DNA of 64,000 nucleotides, taken from assembly GCA_910584235.1 (NCBI GenBank), contig CAJTZD010000013.1, positions 1 through 64,000 on the forward strand, in the 5' to 3' direction. A program made the position numbers and the translations under genes. The notes beneath the pieces are model-generated. The model ran no database searches, was not told where the DNA came from, and saw only the letters and a list, made by a program, of their open reading frames with translations. Positions 45,046 to 53,900 of this stretch are shown one piece after another (the stretch's first letter is position 1; the number at the start of each line of letters is the position of its first letter). This DNA comes from an uncultured Acetatifactor sp. GTDB lineage: Bacteria > Bacillota > Clostridia > Lachnospirales > Lachnospiraceae.

Positions 45046-46245
45046 TTACATATTCATAAATACTTCGGCATATCTGTCGCTGATGAATTTCCAGTTATAT
45101 TCCCTCCGAATTATTTCTTTTGCTCCTGCTCCTTTTCTTTCAACCTCATCGGGCCTCATGGCATCTGCCCTGTCAATCAATTTCGCCAAATCGCCTTCCT
45201 TTTTGATCCAATAAAGCGCTGTATCTCTACCTACCTCTCTATTAAATCCTACATCGTAAAGAAGATTCAAATTAGTAGAACCGAGAGCCTCTAACAGGCT
45301 GGGATTCGTCCCTCCAACTTCATGCCCATGAAGATATCCGTATGCATTTTCTCTTATTTTCTTTAACAATGGCTGATTATAAACTGTTCCAACTAATTTG
45401 ATCCGCTTATCCTGGCTGAAATGTAATTTCTGATCCAATACCGAAAGAAATCTTTTATCCTCTGTGGCTATGACCACAAAGTCCCTACGGCTCTTGCTGT
45501 TCATGAATTCGCGTATCATTGTTTCAAAATTATTCTCCGGCACAAAACGCCCTACGCTGATATAGTAATTATATTTGGTGAGTTTGAATTTCTTCATCCA
45601 CTCCGTGAATTCAGGAGCATCATCTGCCAAGTCCGACGGTTCAGTATCTGCCCCATAAGCAATGTAGGCAGTCTTCGGCTGAAACTTTCTATATTCATTC
45701 TGAATATACTTTTCGATATTGATGCTGTCGCATATCACCAAATCGCTGTGCTTCACCATCTTCCGTTCTGAAATCGCCCAATATTTCCTCACAGGACCAG
45801 TATATTTTTGCCTGAGCGCTTCCCTGCCATCCGGATTATTGCAATATTTTCCGCCAAACCTATGTATCTTTCGTGCAAAATATCCCATCACAGGGCCGAC
45901 TCTGGAGGAAAGCATATAGACTATGGGGTGGCTGATTTTGTTCTTTCGAATATAATTTACGCAGTACCACAGCGCCTTGATATCGTAGAGAATCGCCTGT
46001 GCTGAGCCTAGTTCCAGTGACCGTACTTTAAAACAATGGGCATTATGATAAATGTATTCTTGCTCTGAAACAATCTGTGCACCTTTCAATTTCTCTTCGT
46101 CGGTCATTCCTGGCCCATTTGCCTTACAGGCAATATGATACTTGAGTCTATCATTATGCTGATGGCACTCCGTCAGCTTATCTAAAAAAGTCTCGTATCC
46201 CCCATAGACAAAGCCCTTGGCCCCTACAATAAACACATGCTGCAT
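45046..46245 (-). CDS. Cps2T-like beta-1,4-rhamnosyltransferase (DUF1972 type)
   Basis: Cps2T/WchF-type enzymes usually add the second sugar, rhamnose, to the lipid-linked first sugar. The 399-aa protein has the DUF1972 N-terminus HVFIVGAKGFVYGGYETFLD, then YYISVGRFVPENNFETMIRE and YGYLHGHEVGGTNPSLLEAL. It is the first enzyme gene of the second locus, right after the AbiEi gene. No priming glycosyltransferase is in the window, so the first sugar must be added by an enzyme encoded elsewhere. Rhamnose as donor is inferred. Confidence 0.85.
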   Translation of the reverse strand: MQHVFIVGAKGFVYGGYETFLDKLTECHQHNDRLKYHIACKANGPGMTDEEKLKGAQIVSEQEYIYHNAHCFKVRSLELGSAQAILYDIKALWYCVNYIRKNKISHPIVYMLSSRVGPVMGYFARKIHRFGGKYCNNPDGREALRQKYTGPVRKYWAISERKMVKHSDLVICDSINIEKYIQNEYRKFQPKTAYIAYGADTEPSDLADDAPEFTEWMKKFKLTKYNYYISVGRFVPENNFETMIREFMNSKSRRDFVVIATEDKRFLSVLDQKLHFSQDKRIKLVGTVYNQPLLKKIRENAYGYLHGHEVGGTNPSLLEALGSTNLNLLYDVGFNREVGRDTALYWIKKEGDLAKLIDRADAMRPDEVERKGAGAKEIIRREYNWKFISDRYAEVFMNM

Positions 46246-46362
46246 AATTATCTTCCTTAATCGATGAGTGTGTTCTCAATTTCATTTCTTAACCGTCTCC
46301 GTTCTTCTCGGTTAATTCTCCATTTTCACAAAACCTTTTTCTAATTCATGTTAAAAGATATC

Positions 46363-47229
46363 TTACACCTCATAATCTCCCAAATACGCCGGCGCATAAA
46401 TCCCCCACCCCTTATGATAAACCAGCCCATCCTCTCCCTTAAGCATATACCGCACAGTGCTGGCGCAATGTTCCCTGCACTCCTGATAGAATGCTTTCGG
46501 CAGCTTCACATAGTCCTGGAGCTGCTCCAAAACATAACCGCATTTCTGGTACAGATATCCGTTTCCATACCGCTCCAGGCAGTCCAGCAGCTTGTCTACA
46601 TCCAGGTGGGGCAGGCGTACAATACACTCCACCACATCCTCCAGGCCCTGGCTCCCCTCGAAGCTATGGAGGCTGTCCACCACGGTCTGCTCCAATCCGG
46701 TCACCAGGCTCCCGGCCACCCATTCTGTATCCGCTCCGGCTTTCGGATGCACTCTGCGGTAGAAGACGCCATTGTAGCGGAAATCCGTGAATCTGGTCTC
46801 CGTTGCCACGAAGACCTCATTCCCTGTCTTCGGCGCATATCCCCATGCCTCGAAAGCGCTGCGCTGGGCAATGTACGCCCCCGGGAACAGTCTGCTACCG
46901 ATCTGATATCTGGTCAGCGCCGGCTCCTGGGTCTCCATGTCCATTACGGTGTACAGATTGCGGTGAATCCTGTCAATGTAGCCTTTCCTCTGATAGTCGT
47001 TCACTAAGTAGGTCACGGCAGACCGCTCCCCCACCATCTCGGTGACGTCCTGCAGGGTAAAGCAGCCCAGCTCAAGCATCTTCTCATAATGTTGGACTGT
47101 CGGAAGCTTTTCCGGCTTCCCGGCATGTCCCCTGTGAGAGCTTACGCTTTTCCCTGCTTCTTCCCCTTGCGGGAATGCTTCCGTTTTCCCACTATACAGC
47201 TTATAAGAACTCATCGCTTTCTCCGGCAT
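46363..47229 (-). CDS. Orphan AbiEi-type antitoxin/transcriptional regulator (copy 2)
   Basis: Close paralogue of the AbiEi protein at 8232-8987: GCFTLQDVTEMVGE, YQRKGYIDRIHRNLY and the following AWGYAPKTGNEVFVATE match almost residue for residue. It has an N-terminal extension of about 40 residues not present in copy 1; a later start is possible. No AbiEii toxin is adjacent. It stands at the promoter-proximal end of the second polysaccharide locus, as copy 1 does for the first, and two perfect copies of the shared palindrome lie 153 and 390 bases upstream. Control of the polysaccharide operon is a reasonable inference. Confidence 0.8.
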   Translation of the reverse strand: MPEKAMSSYKLYSGKTEAFPQGEEAGKSVSSHRGHAGKPEKLPTVQHYEKMLELGCFTLQDVTEMVGERSAVTYLVNDYQRKGYIDRIHRNLYTVMDMETQEPALTRYQIGSRLFPGAYIAQRSAFEAWGYAPKTGNEVFVATETRFTDFRYNGVFYRRVHPKAGADTEWVAGSLVTGLEQTVVDSLHSFEGSQGLEDVVECIVRLPHLDVDKLLDCLERYGNGYLYQKCGYVLEQLQDYVKLPKAFYQECREHCASTVRYMLKGEDGLVYHKGWGIYAPAYLGDYEV

Positions 47230-47381
47230 TTCTCACTCCACTTCCGCCGCAGCCCGGGCAAAACTTCCGGACCGCCGCCCCATAAGCTCCATATCTCTCA
47301 GATCCCTTGCGGCAGGCTAAATCCCCATGTCCATCCTGCGGGCCGAAAAGAAATCTGTCCTCGCTCCTTTCCGGCACCGTA

Positions 47382-47412
47382 AAGTTCGCCTTACTGAAAT
47401 TAAGGCGAACTT
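47382..47412. promoter_or_regulatory. Palindromic element, copy B
   Basis: Arms AAGTTCGCCTTA and TAAGGCGAACTT flank the loop CTGAAAT. Its whole 31 bases are the exact reverse complement of copy C. No T-run follows, so it is unlikely to be a terminator. It is the nearest element to the AbiEi copy 2 start and a candidate operator. Confidence 0.65.
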
Positions 47413-47574
47413 ATGGACGGTTTTATATACCGCTGTCTCCACGGAAAATAACGTACAAAATCCCGGAAAATTGGCGCAGGGGGGCCATTTAGCACGAATT
47501 CTCTGAGATATGTCCAAGAAATGCTCTGAAAACCCAGTCGAACTTAGAAATTATTGACAAAAATGAAATTAGAC

Positions 47575-47602
47575 TTGCACTGCTCTCTCATTAGGTATAG
47601 AA
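47575..47602 (+). promoter_or_regulatory. Candidate promoter between palindromes B and C
   Basis: TTGCAC (47575-47580) and TAGAAT (47597-47602) with a 16-base spacer, reading towards element C. Another TTGACA lies at 47554-47559. As drawn, the transcript would run into element C at once. The interval 47230-47761 holds no convincing gene. Confidence 0.4.
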
Positions 47603-47618
47603 TGATAAGAGTAATAAA

Positions 47619-47649
47619 AAAGTTCGCCTTAATTTCAGTAAGGCGAACT
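47619..47649. promoter_or_regulatory. Palindromic element, copy C (terminator-like)
   Basis: Same 12-base arms with loop ATTTCAG, the reverse complement of copy B. It is flanked by A6 on the left and T6 on the right, so it could terminate transcription in both directions, including that of the methyltransferase gene ending at 47762. It may serve both as terminator and protein-binding site. Confidence 0.65.
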
Positions 47650-47761
47650 TTTTTATCAATATGCTTCGGCTCAGACAGCTATGACGCGTCGCTCTATCTG
47701 AAAGAAATGTATTCCGGCACGGGCAGCCACGCCCGCGGGCGTTAGGCTGTCATAAGCGGTG

Positions 47762-48379
47762 TCATCTTCTGAGAGACAACAATCCTGCGCAGAATGAAAA
47801 CTTCTCAAATTTCATCTGCGGAAATATTTGGGCAAATTCATCTGCCACAAAATAGATCTCCTCATCGTCCCACTCATCCCCGATCAGCGCTTTTTGCCGC
47901 TCCAGCTCCGTGCGTGTTTCAAATGCCACGTCTCCGATGTAGAGCCATCCTCCGTCACGCAGCAGGGGCAGAATATCCTTGATCAATCCGGTCTTTTGCT
48001 CATCTGACAGATGGTGCAGAGAATACGTGGCAATGACTGCGTCATACCTGTTTTGCCTCAATTCCTCCGCCAGTCCCTTTGCAAAATCTTGCCGGTATAA
48101 TGCCGCCTGGGGCATCTTTTGTTTCGCCAGTTCAATCATTCTTTCCGAAAAGTCCTGTCCCCAGATGCGGCAGCCCTGTTCGTACAGTTTGCCGGTAAGA
48201 GCGCCCGTGCCAAAACCGATATCCAGCACGGCTTTGCATTGATCCGTCAGCACTCTGTTGTAAATTTCATTCAATATCTGCTTATACCCCGCAAACGGAT
48301 AGGAGCCGTCCTCGTCCCCCAGACCAACGCTTTTGTCATATCCGTCCGCCCACAAGTCAAACCCTTTGTTATCCAGCAT
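47762..48379 (-). CDS. Class I SAM-dependent methyltransferase
   Basis: A 205-aa methyltransferase of unknown substrate. The SAM site is seen as VLDIGFGTGALTGKLYEQGC (motif I), with IWGQDFSERMIELAKQKMP (post I) and ATYSLHHLSDEQK. The start at 48379 fits the domain edge (MLDNKGFDLWADGYDKSVGL); the longer reading adds a non-conserved leader. It follows the J-domain protein gene by 64 bases on the same strand. Confidence 0.83.
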   Translation of the reverse strand: MLDNKGFDLWADGYDKSVGLGDEDGSYPFAGYKQILNEIYNRVLTDQCKAVLDIGFGTGALTGKLYEQGCRIWGQDFSERMIELAKQKMPQAALYRQDFAKGLAEELRQNRYDAVIATYSLHHLSDEQKTGLIKDILPLLRDGGWLYIGDVAFETRTELERQKALIGDEWDDEEIYFVADEFAQIFPQMKFEKFSFCAGLLSLRR

Positions 48380-48443
48380 GTCTATCACCCGCTCCTCTTT
48401 GATTGGCCTATGGGCCATTTGCCCTGCCTTGTCCGTATCTGTG

Positions 48444-51400
48444 TCACGCTCCAAACACCGTGTGCCCAATGGCCAGCATATACTCGTCCCAGGGCTGTGT
48501 CAGTAAATTCCGCTCCAGCCTCTCGGCCGCTTCCTCCCGCTTCCCTGCCCGCAGCAGAAGCAGTATCCTGGCCCCCTCCAGCTCCTTGCACAGCGGGCTG
48601 GTGCAGAAATGGCAGATCTCGCATTTCTCTTCCGTGTCCAGCAGTTCCTGCAGCCGTTCTATGCTCTCCGTGTAGTAGGCCGCCAGGAATTCCATCTGCA
48701 GATGGCCTTTCTGCCGGTTGTAATATTTGCGTCTGCCCACGGTGCTTTCCTTTTTCAGCCACTCGGTAAGTTTTGCCGCGTATTTTTTCCCCTTTTCCTC
48801 ATTCCCGCAGAGGATGCAGGCAAACACCGCGTCGCAGATCTTTCCCTCCATGGTCTTTTCTATGAGGCCGTTTTGGAACATTTTTTCAAATGCGCTCACT
48901 GCCCGCCTTTTGCTGCCATAAAGCAGCTCCCACCATCCCTCACAGCAATAGTACGCCGGGTAAGAAACGGTCTTCCTCTTTCCGCTCACACCCGGAGAAC
49001 CGCTCTTCAAAAAATGTAAAAACGATTCACGGAACCCTCCCCCCATTTCTTTGCGCCACTGCTTCAGTGTCTGCTGCGCCCTGTCCCGCTTCCCTGCCGC
49101 CAGGTAGAGCATCACCAGCTTCTCGTACCGGGCCCATTTGTCCTTTATATAAAACTGTTCATAAATAGATTCCGCTTCCCCTGTTCTGCCCGCACGCATG
49201 GCAAATTCAGCCAGGTTGTCGCCGAACCAGTTGCTTTTGTTCTCCCCGGCCAGCTCTTCATACTGGCGGTATGCCTGATACGCCATTTCGGCATCCCCTA
49301 GCAGCGCGTAGAGATTTCCCATGTCCGCATAAATCACAGGCGACATCTCCTTGTCCATGTACAGAATGGCTTTCTTCAGGTAAACAAGGGCCCTCTCGTA
49401 CTCCCCTTGATATTTATGGGTAAAGCTCAGGCCGTTTAAGGCATATGGGTTCACATGGTTGATATAGAGGGCTTTCTCGAAATCCTCCCTCGCCTCCTCA
49501 AGATGATGTGCAGTTCTGTGGAAGATCCCTCGCTCCACCAGCATAAAATCATCGGGATAGTGATATAAATATTCCGTCAGGATGGGAAGTCCTCTCTCAT
49601 AGTACTCCTCTTTTCCCTCCTCCACATGCTTAAAGTAGCTGCGCCGGAACTCCCCCAGCTTTTCGTTGAGCTGGCTGATCTCCATGACCTCTTCCCGCAT
49701 CTGGAATCGGTAGGCGTCTATGAGTACGCTGCCCACGCCGTTCTTCTTGGCATCTTCTATGACATTCTCAAAATCCTCCCTGCGGTTTAAGTCCAAATAA
49801 ACCTTGGCAAGATATTCGTAGGACTTCACAAACGTAGGGAAATACCGAATGCACTGACTGGCAGACCTGACTACGCCGCCGGCATCCAGCTGTCTTCTAT
49901 AGGTCTCCAGCATTGATGCATAGGCCGCATAAATCTGGTATTCCTCTACCAACTGCTGGCAGACTTCGATGCTCTGTTCATATTCCCGCATCTCCATATA
50001 TACCTGGGCCATTTCCAGCAGCACGCCTACATCCTTTGCATCCCCTTTCAGGATCCCCTTTCCCTCTTCAATGGCAAGAGAAAAGGAATCGTTGGGCGGT
50101 CCCGCCTCCTTCTCCCGGCAAAATCCCAGACTGTGGAAACACTGCATCCGGATCAGGTGTGCCTGGCGCAGCCTGTCTTTGTCCCTGGAATGCTCTTCTT
50201 CCATGGAATGCTCTTCTTCCATGGAATGCTCACTTTCCACATTACCGTCTTTCCCATGGGCTCCGGCTTCCCTTGCCATCTTCGCCTCCAGGGCAGGCTC
50301 CCAGAGTCTGGTCATGGCAATGGCTTTTTCGTACTCCGCCTCCTCCACATAAAGCTTTGCCATAAGTCCGCAGTACTCTGCCTCTTTTTCCGACGGCAGT
50401 TTTTCTTTCAGCTCCAGGGCCAGCCGGATTCCCCGGGCAATCTTGCCGTCCTGGAGATAGCACCAGCAAAGCTCCAGGCCGCTGGCCCAGTCACGGTTTT
50501 TCCGGTACCCGGCCTCCAGCCCTTTTTCCAGCTCCGCGTTGATCTTCACCAGCAGGTCCATAAATGCGTCGTCACTGCCTGCCGCCAGCACTTTCTCTGC
50601 GCATTTCTTGGCCTCCCTGTACTCTCCCTGCTCATAATGCCACTGGCTAAGCCGCACATTTGCCATGTAATGACTGTCATTGTCCGCTTTCAGCTCCTGA
50701 TAAAGTTCCGCTGCCCGCCTGCCGTAGCCGCCGTTCCCAAAGTCTTTCCGGTTCCAGAGGATTTCGGCGAAATTGTAGCTGATCATGGTATCTTCAGGAT
50801 ATTTTAAGAGCTCTGCCTCCAACAAAGCCACCGCTTCCTCCACCCTCTCCTGCCTGAGCAGCACATTGGCGCGGCTGACCTCCATCACCGGATGGCGGAT
50901 GCCCAAAGCGTCCGCATTCTGCACGCATCTGGCCGCCTCCTCTGTCTCCCCCTCGTGCAATGCCTGCCAGCAGCGGTCATAGTACTCCAGAAACTGGTCA
51001 TAATCTCCGTCCTCAGGCCCCTCAAACTGGGAGAATTCCAGATCCTCTCCCCGCTCACATCTGCCCACGATGAAATGCATGAAATTTGCAGGAAACTTCT
51101 CTCTGAGCGCTTTTGCGTCTTTTACGATGGACAGATTCTTGTCCAGCAGTTTCCAGACATCCGTAGGGAGCTTGAAATGTTCGGTCAGAAAGCGCAGCAG
51201 CTTCTCCCTGCAGTTCTCTTCCTCCTCCAGAGAAAGGAAAATGTCGTCGGCAAAAAGCCCTTTCCAGCACGCCACATCCTGTCTGGACCGAATGTTCCCA
51301 TAGATCTCCACGGCCTTTTCCAGCCAAAGCCCTGACGGCGTAGTATCCCTGGGCACTTCCTCGGGCTCCTGATCCTCCGGCTCCTTTGCGTATCTGCAGG

Positions 51401-51551
51401 CCTCCTCATAAGCGCTGCGCAATCGTTTAAAGCCCTCCGCATCATCCTCCGGATTGGTCACTGCCAGCTTCTCTCTGTAGGCATTTTTAAGCGCCCGCTC
51501 GTCCTTTGTGGCTTCAATTCCCAATATCAGAAACGCTTCTGTCCGATTCAT
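48444..51551 (-). CDS. J-domain protein with many TPR-like repeats
   Basis: A 1035-aa protein with an N-terminal J-like domain (about 1-55: AFLILGIEATKDERALKNAY) and an array of TPR-like helices over most of its length (for example NPYALNGLSFTHKYQGEYER). The strict HPD is replaced by NPE, so Hsp70 stimulation may be altered. A Cys pair CEICHFCTSPLC lies near the C-terminus. Such proteins are commonly encoded with HscC-like Hsp70s; here that gene is at 29735-31423, on the other side of the glycan locus. An 18-bp in-frame repeat (EEEHSM) is present near 50187-50233. Confidence 0.82.
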   Translation of the reverse strand: MNRTEAFLILGIEATKDERALKNAYREKLAVTNPEDDAEGFKRLRSAYEEACRYAKEPEDQEPEEVPRDTTPSGLWLEKAVEIYGNIRSRQDVACWKGLFADDIFLSLEEEENCREKLLRFLTEHFKLPTDVWKLLDKNLSIVKDAKALREKFPANFMHFIVGRCERGEDLEFSQFEGPEDGDYDQFLEYYDRCWQALHEGETEEAARCVQNADALGIRHPVMEVSRANVLLRQERVEEAVALLEAELLKYPEDTMISYNFAEILWNRKDFGNGGYGRRAAELYQELKADNDSHYMANVRLSQWHYEQGEYREAKKCAEKVLAAGSDDAFMDLLVKINAELEKGLEAGYRKNRDWASGLELCWCYLQDGKIARGIRLALELKEKLPSEKEAEYCGLMAKLYVEEAEYEKAIAMTRLWEPALEAKMAREAGAHGKDGNVESEHSMEEEHSMEEEHSRDKDRLRQAHLIRMQCFHSLGFCREKEAGPPNDSFSLAIEEGKGILKGDAKDVGVLLEMAQVYMEMREYEQSIEVCQQLVEEYQIYAAYASMLETYRRQLDAGGVVRSASQCIRYFPTFVKSYEYLAKVYLDLNRREDFENVIEDAKKNGVGSVLIDAYRFQMREEVMEISQLNEKLGEFRRSYFKHVEEGKEEYYERGLPILTEYLYHYPDDFMLVERGIFHRTAHHLEEAREDFEKALYINHVNPYALNGLSFTHKYQGEYERALVYLKKAILYMDKEMSPVIYADMGNLYALLGDAEMAYQAYRQYEELAGENKSNWFGDNLAEFAMRAGRTGEAESIYEQFYIKDKWARYEKLVMLYLAAGKRDRAQQTLKQWRKEMGGGFRESFLHFLKSGSPGVSGKRKTVSYPAYYCCEGWWELLYGSKRRAVSAFEKMFQNGLIEKTMEGKICDAVFACILCGNEEKGKKYAAKLTEWLKKESTVGRRKYYNRQKGHLQMEFLAAYYTESIERLQELLDTEEKCEICHFCTSPLCKELEGARILLLLRAGKREEAAERLERNLLTQPWDEYMLAIGHTVFGA

Positions 51552-51575
51552 GTCAAGTCTCCTGTTTCTATTTCC

Positions 51576-51657
51576 GGTTTCTATCTCAGTGTCTATCCCG
51601 GTTTCTATCTCAGTGTCTATCCCGGTTTCTATCTCAGTGTCTATCCCGGTTTCTATT
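51576..51657. repeat. 24-bp tandem repeat, 3.4 copies
   Basis: Three identical 24-base units beginning GGTTTCTATCTCAGTGTCTA, and a partial fourth, lie just before the J-domain gene start, in its 5' region. The units are perfect, which suggests recent or unstable expansion. Confidence 0.9.
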
Positions 51658-51807
51658 CCAGTTTACTATCCCAGCTTCTATTTCAATTTCCGCTTCCGCA
51701 TCCTCCGGACTACCGATTTTACAGGGGCCACAGCATTTCCCTGCTCCCGAATATCCGGATATTACAAAAGGGCAGAAGACCTCTTCTGCCCCTTAATTCT
51801 TTCTTCC

Positions 51808-53196
51808 TTAAAAGACAAACTTATCCGCAAAATAAGCATCCAGCTCCTGAATCGCCACTCTTTCCTGCTCCATAGAATCCCGGAAGCGCACGGTCACACA
51901 GCCGTCTGTCTCGGAATCGAAATCATAGGTAATGCAGAACGGAGTGCCGATTTCATCCTGACGGCGGTATCTTTTGCCGATGTTCCCTCTGTCGTCATAC
52001 TCGCAGTTATATTTCCTGGAAAGCTGCGCGTAAATCTTCTCGGCGCCCTCCCCCAGTTTCTTGGAAAGAGGCAGCACGCCGATCTTCACAGGCGCCAGCG
52101 CCGGATGGAAACGAAGCACGGTACGCATATCCCCGCCCTCCAGCTCCTCCTCGTCATAGGCCGCGCACAGGAATGCCAGCACTACCCTGTCCGCGCCCAG
52201 CGAGGGCTCAACCACATAAGGTATGTATTTCTCTTTTTTCTCGTCGTCAAAATAAGTCAGATCCTGGCCGGAAGTATTGGCATGCTGGGTCAGGTCATAG
52301 TCCGTCCTGTCGGCAATCCCCCACAGTTCACCCCAGCCAAAGGGAAACAGGAATTCAATATCCGTAGTACCCTTGCTGTAGAAAGAAAGCTCCTCAGGGC
52401 TGTGATCCCGCAGGCGCATCTCTTCTTCTTTCATGCCCAGGGAGATCAGCCAGTCTCTGCAGAACCCTCTCCAGTACTGGAACCATTCCAGATCCGTCCC
52501 CGGCTCGCAGAAAAACTCCAGCTCCATCTGCTCAAATTCTCTGGTGCGGAACGTGAAGTTGCCCGGCGTGATCTCATTTCGGAAAGACTTACCGATCTGC
52601 GCTATGCCGAAAGGAATCTTTTTGCGGGAAGTTCTCTGCACATTTTTAAAGTTCACAAAAATACCCTGTGCGGTCTCGGGGCGCAGATACACTACGCTCT
52701 TGGCATCCTCTGTGACGCCCTGGAATGTCTTGAACATCAGATTGAACTGACGGATGTCCGTGAAGCTGTGCTTGCCGCAGCTAGGGCAGGGGATATTCTG
52801 CTCCTCCACGAAAGCTTTCATCTGTTCCTGGCTCCAGGAATCCACGCTCTCCTGCAGTTCAATCCCCTTTTCCGCGCAGAAATCCTCGATAAGCTTATCC
52901 GCACGGAAGCGCTCATGGCACTCTCTGCAGTCCATCAAAGGATCCGAGAAACCGCCCAGATGGCCGCTGGCCACCCAGGTCTGGGGATTCATCAGGATCG
53001 CACAGTCCACGCCTACATTATAGGGACTCTCCTGCACGAATTTCTGCCACCAGGCTCTCTTTACATTGTTCTTCAATTCCACGCCCAGATTGCCGTAATC
53101 CCATGTATTGGCAAGGCCGCCGTAGATTTCCGAGCCCGGATAGACAAAACCTCTTGCCTTTGCCAGCGCTACGATTTTCTCCATTGATTTTTCCAT
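51808..53196 (-). CDS. glyS: Glycyl-tRNA synthetase, homodimeric type
   Basis: It charges tRNA-Gly with glycine. The 462-aa protein is the class II alpha2 form: EKIVALAKARGFVYPGSEIY near the start, SGHLGGFSDPLMDCRECHER, RPETAQGIFVNFKN (motif 2 region) and the C-terminal anticodon-binding domain. The length is standard for this type. It lies downstream of recO and the lipoprotein gene on the same strand. No T-box leader was recognised upstream. Confidence 0.97.
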   Translation of the reverse strand: MEKSMEKIVALAKARGFVYPGSEIYGGLANTWDYGNLGVELKNNVKRAWWQKFVQESPYNVGVDCAILMNPQTWVASGHLGGFSDPLMDCRECHERFRADKLIEDFCAEKGIELQESVDSWSQEQMKAFVEEQNIPCPSCGKHSFTDIRQFNLMFKTFQGVTEDAKSVVYLRPETAQGIFVNFKNVQRTSRKKIPFGIAQIGKSFRNEITPGNFTFRTREFEQMELEFFCEPGTDLEWFQYWRGFCRDWLISLGMKEEEMRLRDHSPEELSFYSKGTTDIEFLFPFGWGELWGIADRTDYDLTQHANTSGQDLTYFDDEKKEKYIPYVVEPSLGADRVVLAFLCAAYDEEELEGGDMRTVLRFHPALAPVKIGVLPLSKKLGEGAEKIYAQLSRKYNCEYDDRGNIGKRYRRQDEIGTPFCITYDFDSETDGCVTVRFRDSMEQERVAIQELDAYFADKFVF

Positions 53197-53237
53197 ATTG
53201 AAACCATACCTTTCTGTTTTCTATAAGATCCAACATC

Positions 53238-53852
53238 CTATTGATATAATATGCACACGGTTCCTTCCGCAGCCGATGTGTCGATGCTACCGTCCGGATT
53301 TACCGTCAGCCCCTCGCTGATATGCGTCACCTTTCCCGGGCAATAGATATTTCCTTTCATATCCGTGATCAGCACACTTCCCTCAGCTGTCCTAAGCATA
53401 TCCTCCGACAATTCTGAGCCGTCCTTTACGCTCTTCACGGCCATTCCGGCCGTACGTCCTTTCAGCGCGGCATCCGCAGCCCCTCCGAAGAAAAGATTCT
53501 CCTCCAGGAAATCCGACGCGCTCTCCCAGCCGTCAAAGCGGTATGCCACCACCACCTTTCCGCTGCCGTCCTCAAGCGCCTCCACATTTTCCACAGCCAC
53601 AGCCGCCGACTTTCCCACAGAGCTGTTGAACCGGCCGGCTTCTTCCGTAGCCATAGCCTGAAGCTCCGAGAGAACATATTCCGCCTTATCGAACAGCCCC
53701 ACCTGCCATACGGTGACCTCTCCCTCCTTATTTACAGCCACAGAGGGCTTATCCACCGTATCCGGTACCTTTGCCACCCCGCAGCCTGCAAGGAGCAGGG
53801 TACACAGGCAAATCACTGCCATAAGCTTTCCATATTTTCCCATCATCCTCAC
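53238..53852 (-). CDS. Putative lipoprotein of unknown function
   Basis: A 204-aa protein with a lipoprotein signal peptide: basic start, hydrophobic CLCTLLLAGC with the lipobox Cys at about residue 24. The mature part has no domain I recognise; it contains repeated SELQAMATEEAGRF-type helix and beta-rich segments and ends in SAAEGTVCILYQ. It lies between recO and glyS on the same strand. It should be anchored on the outer face of the membrane. Confidence 0.8.
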   Translation of the reverse strand: MRMMGKYGKLMAVICLCTLLLAGCGVAKVPDTVDKPSVAVNKEGEVTVWQVGLFDKAEYVLSELQAMATEEAGRFNSSVGKSAAVAVENVEALEDGSGKVVVAYRFDGWESASDFLEENLFFGGAADAALKGRTAGMAVKSVKDGSELSEDMLRTAEGSVLITDMKGNIYCPGKVTHISEGLTVNPDGSIDTSAAEGTVCILYQ

Positions 53853-53900
53853 TCAGCCTCCAAAATTCTGAAGTAATTGTATCAGAAACTTTACGCTTTT

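Noticed and set aside
47554..47745. Small plus-strand frame across palindrome C
   Set aside because: It starts in promoter-like sequence and crosses a terminator-type hairpin; it has no ribosome site.
51508..53187. Long open frame on the plus strand opposite glyS
   Set aside because: It is antisense to glyS, an unmistakable gene, and its start lies in the 24-bp repeats. It shows no recognisable domain.
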